Shown piece by piece: positions 58,669-64,000 of a DNA stretch of 64,000 bases. The DNA is from Prinsepia uniflora. Its lineage: Eukaryota > Streptophyta > Magnoliopsida > Rosales > Rosaceae. The notes beneath the pieces are model-generated. The model was not told the DNA's origin and did not search any database. It saw only the letters and a list, made by a program, of their open reading frames with translations. The position numbers and the translations under genes are program-made. Location: positions 20,863,572-20,927,571 of the forward strand of contig CM064872.1 in NCBI GenBank assembly GCA_032719365.1, in the 5' to 3' direction. Within the stretch, counting starts at the first letter, position 1; every line of letters begins with the position of its first letter.

Positions 58669-61532
58669 TGACACGACCCATCCCAATCCCCCCGGGATTA
58701 CCATGGAATGTATCATGCTCCCGTCTGACAAGAGGCGTCAGACAAGGGATAACCGATTGCCATTGCCCAGACGGCTTCCAGAGTGCGTAAGGATCGATGG
58801 AGGAGGTGTGCGATGCTCAAGTCTCTGCTGCAGTCGTATCCGGAATCAACCTGACGGGCATTGAAAACAAAAGCTGTGAGTGGACGAAAATAAACAAGTC
58901 TGTTTAAAACAATTATAAGACATTTATGCCCCTCAGTAAAATCATATGCATGCACCAAAACCAATAATCCCATATTTATTTAGAAATAACCATTAGGGCC
59001 TTAGCCCGGAATCCAAAGCATAGTTTCAATTTCCAAAAGTAAATCCAAGAGTTATTTCATAAATCCAGTAATATGAACCATAAGGCATATAATATAAACC
59101 ATAACCATTATTTTAGCCACTGCACTATACACTCCAATCCGACATCCCTGATGTCTGACGTCCCTGACGTCAATAAGGTCACAATCACAAGGCTACGCGT
59201 GCCACTCGGGTCTCAATTTCCGAGTTCATTCCCCGAACCCCGTTCGGGTACAGCATCCCCGATGCTTAGCGTCATAGACGCTGGACGTACTAGACGTCCG
59301 TGACCTCTCCGGGGTACCTCGCCGGAGGAGACAATATAATATGGAAGGATCTATACAGTGCAGTACTAAATACATTTTATCGATATCCACATGCAAAACA
59401 TATAGGTATACATAGATAAAATCCGAACCAATCGTTACGTTTCATCAAACGGGTCTCATGCCCAAATACCGTGAAACGTGCCATAACCGAAATATCATCA
59501 AAACCATTTATAGATTCCAGCATGTGAACATATATAAAATGTAAACCAGAAAACATTTATTCAATTTCCATTTTAGGGTCCCCGACCCGCAATCACGTGT
59601 AGAAATCAACTGGACCCCTAGCCCGATTTCACAAGTTAACTGGGCCCCTGGCCCGATTTCATAGTTCAACTGGGCCCCTGGCCCGATTTTACTTTATTCA
59701 AGTTCGTAACCGTTTCATGAAATCATATTCAACCACATTTATGGAAATCGGTGAAAATCCAGAAAATCTCGGTTTACGTGCAAATACGTAATTCACCTCG
59801 AAATGCGTGAAATCATTTTAAATTTACCGATATCCAAAGTAAATCATTTGATCATAATTATAACAATCATAAAACAGTTATGCATGCATCGAATTTATGA
59901 AACCAATGTCCACTCACAGACCGTTTAACCGAGCGCCTCGATACGCGTGCCATAGACCTTCCCGGGCCACACCACTATCACCGGGACTCCCAATCCTGTT
60001 CAAATCAATTTAGAGGATCACTAACCTCACCATTAACATCCTATTCAAGTCCCGTAATTTTCCCGAATTTTTAAGTATTTTTAAACTGGATTTAAAACCT
60101 TCGGACATCCCGAACAATAACGAAACGGTGTCCGATCGACACGAAACCAATTCCAAAATGTTCGTTACATTAAATAGGACAGAAGTCATGTTGACCTCAC
60201 CTCGAGATTCGTGCCCACGCGCCGTCACGCGCCGCCGTGAGTGGCTGCGCGTGAAAGCCACGCGCCTGCTACAGTGACCGCTACAGTCACCATCCTCGCC
60301 CGTTTCTCTGGTAAACGGGTTGAAAAACCCGCGATAGGACCCGGTTCAATCTCACCCAAAACAACATCGAATCAATCCGTTCTTTCAACTGATCCCTTGT
60401 AATCAATCACCATTTAAGTTCTGTAAATCGAATTACACAAATCGTGGTCTCAATCCTCACGATTCTCGATCGATCCTCGACGGGTTTTCAAATCGGGTTT
60501 CACGATATCGTCCCTGTTTTCCAAATTAATTCATTCAGTTAGCATCGTGAGAGTGTAAGGGACATTTCTACAAGGTCAATTTGAGAATTACTTACCTCAA
60601 ACCCACTGAACACAAGCTCGACTTTGAGCTGCCATGGAAGCTTCTGTTCTTCCACAATACGGCACCATTTCTCGTCGTTTTCATTGCAGAGATGTTCGTA
60701 TCAATCCCAGAAGTCGAATTGAATCCACAATTGTGATCCTCACCGCTCATATTGTCGAATTCGCAAATCCCCCAATTTCCACGATTTTTCGGTTTAAAAT
60801 TAACCCAGGGGCCTCACTGTCACTCGAGCCTCACACTCAATTCGGCTTCCTCAGTCTCCCAATTGCACAATGGAGCTGAGACAGAGGTTAAACAGCTGCT
60901 AATTGGTAATCATTAAGACAACCCACAAATTAGGGAATTAGTGTCTAAAGTAAGAATAATTGTGTCTCCCTTAATACATGATTCCATGTTATCTGGGGCA
61001 AAGAAGATGACAAAGTGACAGATGTCACTGCCAGGCAGCAAGATTCAATGGTAAAAGACCATTTTGCCCTCCGATTGACAAATTACCATTTTGCCCCCAG
61101 ACATCCGTGACCCGTAACTTGGTCACCCGAACTCCGTTTTCGACGTGCCGCCTGTCGTTGGATTCGTATCGACGAGACCTACGCAACGGTCCTTGGCCCT
61201 CGGCCATCGGACATCCCGGTCAAAAAGTCAACATTTGGCCCCTAATATGCCAAAATTACGAAAATGCCCTTGCACTTCCGTACATCATAACTTTCACCAC
61301 GAACGTCGAAATCGAACGTGCCACCAGTCTATGAACTCGTGACGTCCCGAACTACGTCACGGTCATCGGTCAAAGTCCATTTGACCATCCGAATTAAAAG
61401 TCAACGTTTTGCCCACACTCAGGGGCAAAACGGTCATTTTGCACAATTCGTCCGAAATTGCCCAACTAATCCCAGATTAGTAAATCACAATTAAATATTA
61501 TTAAATCCCGATATTCGGGACGGGTCGTTACA
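58669..61532 (-). repeat. V 3' LTR (2.86 kb), minus strand
   Basis: On the minus strand it runs TGTAACGACCCGTCCCG...GGGATGGGTCGTGTCA. It has the paired U3 modules, the CGTGACGT/ACGTCACG palindrome (61338-61361), donor-like GTGAGTGGAC at 59917-59908, repeated AAATCGGGCC-AGG-GGCCCAGTT hairpins at 59583-59690, the complement at 58885-58876 and an acceptor CCCGTCAG ending at 58851. Confidence 0.88.
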
Positions 61533-64000
61533 ACCTTCCCTCCTTAAAGAATTTCGTCCTCGAAATTACCAACAATCTTATTCCACAACCACCTTGTGGA
61601 AAACAATTCGACCACACATCTGTGTACACTTGTACACCCACATACTGGGACAACACCAGTCACGTTTGTACCCAGACATCCCATCACAGTCATACGTCAC
61701 AACAACAACACTCGACCACCTCGAGTGGACATAAGCACCTGATCCGCGATAAGATCGCTTAACCATTTAGCTGACTCCTTCAGCTAGATGGTTCCTTTCC
61801 ATTATCAATAAATCCTTACATTTGCTCCCGTTGGGAGTCACCAAATCTCATTTGTCAGTCCACGCTGACACCATCAGTCAACTGTCATCACAAAACTTAC
61901 CACCCTGGTAAGGCTCCAACCATCTGTCCGTCGGTGACAACACCACGTACTACATCACTCCCGATGTAGCGCAAGATCAACCACATGATCTCAATTCGCA
62001 GGGCAAGCCCATTCCTGCGACATAAATAAATCTCAATGTCCATAATCGCCGACTCCCTCAGCGAACCAAAACGCTGGGAAATCACGGTGTGATCAAGTCA
62101 CACAAGGCTACTCGTGGTTACACAGACCACCAATTCACTCATCCAGAGTGTACGTATACCGTCAATTAACCCAATCAAGTGGTGTAATTGGAACACATTG
62201 AATACCAGCCCAGCAGTGGTCACACATATCAATACCGGGGGTTCCACTAGCCAACCGTGGCCAAGAGCACCTGCTCATACAAACACTGAACCCGACAAAA
62301 TCACTCTGCACAGTGCACAGTATCCAATGTCCAGTCCACAATCACAACCAAACAAATGATATCGGAACCAAGCCGATTACCAACACGTTTAATTACACAC
62401 CACTGGTACATCCCATGTACCGCCATTAGGCACCACTCAGCCTTAACCTGTAACAATCCTCGTATAACGTACCCTGTACGTATCACAATCCATCAATTTG
62501 ACTATAGCCACCCAGGTCATAGCCAAACACGTACTAGTAATGAAGTACCTTTGTCCAACCCAACATGAGACAAAGCGAACTCCACCCGTCATCTCGTTCC
62601 AATTCTGAATCCGAATCCGCAATTTCGTAAGAAATCCCGAATCCGAACCCAACAACACATTTTTAATCCATGTCCAAATCCGAATTCGAAATCATTATTC
62701 CGTAAGCTAGCATTGGAATAATCATTCCGCACCCAAATCCGGTAATCCATTTTCGAGCTTTGTAATCGAATCCTGAATCGTCACCCAGAAATTCGGTTCC
62801 AAAACCCAAAACCTCGTTTACGTTCATCAAGACGTAACGTAACCGAACCTATCGGTTGCCTCTCTAAAACACTCGATTGACTTCATAGGGAAGCCAATCC
62901 CAATATTCACACGTCAAAGTTTGACAAAATCCGACCACATCGGAAACCTACTCAACCGAGTAACAAGCCATATGGACTTCACTCCGAAAAGAAGTTCAGT
63001 CCCGTCATCTACGACTCACATACCAAGGTAAGAGTGATAAACTCTCCACCCATCTGGATCATCACGATCACAACCCAGATCCATCGCTACGTCACCCGAC
63101 AAGTAATATCACGATCCTAGATCGTCACATCGACCAAAGTCGACAACATCGCAAATCAGATCCACCTAGGATCCACACATGCTCACATAGCTAACAATCC
63201 ATCTGAAAGCTGATCGTAGGGTCTTACACCCTCAATTGAATCCTTCGCCAAATTCTCTTGGTGGAAAGATGACCACGCATAACACCACCAAATCCAAAAT
63301 CATACAAAACTTCTTGTGTCCAATGACCCAAGGCCAAACCTGGGTCCACCTACCAATACACGCTCAACGTACTGGTAGCAACAATCATCATCTGCCACGG
63401 CAGGAAAATATGAAGTCAACCCTAATGACTTCGGAATACCAATCACTGATTCGGAAACGAGCACTCCTCTCGTCTCCCAATCACAACTCTCCCCGAAACG
63501 GGAGTTCCAACCATGTTGGAAACAGACATGCTCCCAATGAGATGTCAAGTCCAACCACTGGACTGCCCATGTCCATACCTTACTTGGACCACCACGTGTC
63601 CAAGATCGATTCATTACTCGGACCTCACGTCCGTCAATAATCATGTATGCACACACCCCGATTCCGAACGGAATATCCACAAATTTGCCTGAATGTGCAT
63701 ACCACACTGCTTCCGTCTCACATCTCAACCTAAACAGGTTCAATCCTCAGGTTCCAAGTGATTCACAATCACAAAATCCCACATCAATACCACGAATGGT
63801 TTCCCCGACTTTTCCAATTCCAATAATTTCCTTGTACTCTCAGGGGATATAAGCAGTACACAAACTTACCAATCTCGGAGTTGACCACAACTCCCCAAAT
63901 CCACCAACTCGCATGACATAGGGAACATCGTCCCTAGATTCCCCAAGTTTCAATCATACCATTTTATCCGTTCATCACTTGTCGTCATATATCTGTTAGG
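61533..64000 (-). mobile_element. V internal region (non-coding), partial
   Basis: Starts, on the minus strand, with a polypurine tract (61552-61533, TTTAAGGAGGGAAGGT) preceded by AATTTCGAGGACGAAATTC. No gag or pol is recognisable over 2.4 kb. The element leaves the window, so its 5' LTR is not seen. Confidence 0.7.

Noticed and set aside
62114..63852. Several 60-147-codon frames on both strands in V
   Set aside because: Short, overlapping on opposite strands, no family signature; the region is the non-coding interior of a LARD-like element.

Overview
This window looks like plant nuclear DNA, most likely from a eudicot. It contains one conventional protein gene, an inositol polyphosphate multikinase of the plant IPK2 type at 7958-8806. 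Nearly all of the rest is LTR retrotransposon sequence. No bacterial, organellar, tRNA or rRNA gene is visible.

Layout. 1-2761: non-coding tail and 3' LTR of a Tat-like Ty3/gypsy element. 2762-5765: a badly broken Ty3/gypsy (chromovirus-type) gag-pol with most of its reverse transcriptase deleted. 6261-9050: the IPK2 gene with a TATA box and a probable 5'UTR intron. 9051-11865: intergenic DNA with small inverted-repeat elements, the clearest at 10222-10921. 11866-46953: a nest of LTR elements inside W1, a non-coding element with 1.73-kb LTRs and a tRNA-Asp primer site. Inside W1 lies a partial LTR (Z'). Y1, a large non-coding element with 3-kb LTRs, follows in Z'. Y1's 5' LTR holds X, a Tekay/Del-like element with a nearly complete gag-pol at 24453-28911. 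X's 5' LTR holds a solo LTR (S). A further non-coding element (Q) sits in W1's 3' LTR. 46954-50186: flanking DNA and a Ty1/copia remnant interrupted by a complete Cassandra-type TRIM whose LTRs carry a 5S-rRNA-like domain. 50187-55476: a 5'-truncated non-coding element (Z). 55487-58668: a second copy of the W-LTR/flank/copia/Cassandra segment. 58669-64000: a minus-strand element (V) inserted in the second Cassandra copy and running off the window.

The most interesting material is the architecture shared by the 3-kb LTR families (X, S, Y1, Z, Q, V). Each full LTR has a GTGAGTGGAC block that reads as a splice donor and, 0.85-1.3 kb later, its exact or near-exact complement GTCCACTCAC just upstream of a pyrimidine-rich AG acceptor. 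The interval is filled with short hairpins whose arms differ between families but stay complementary. I infer a structured LTR intron; nothing here proves splicing. The non-coding members keep a fossil gag segment, so they seem to descend from a coding Tekay-like element. The duplicated segment is best explained by unequal recombination between two related Z-type LTRs.

All identities and similarities are by eye; none was computed.
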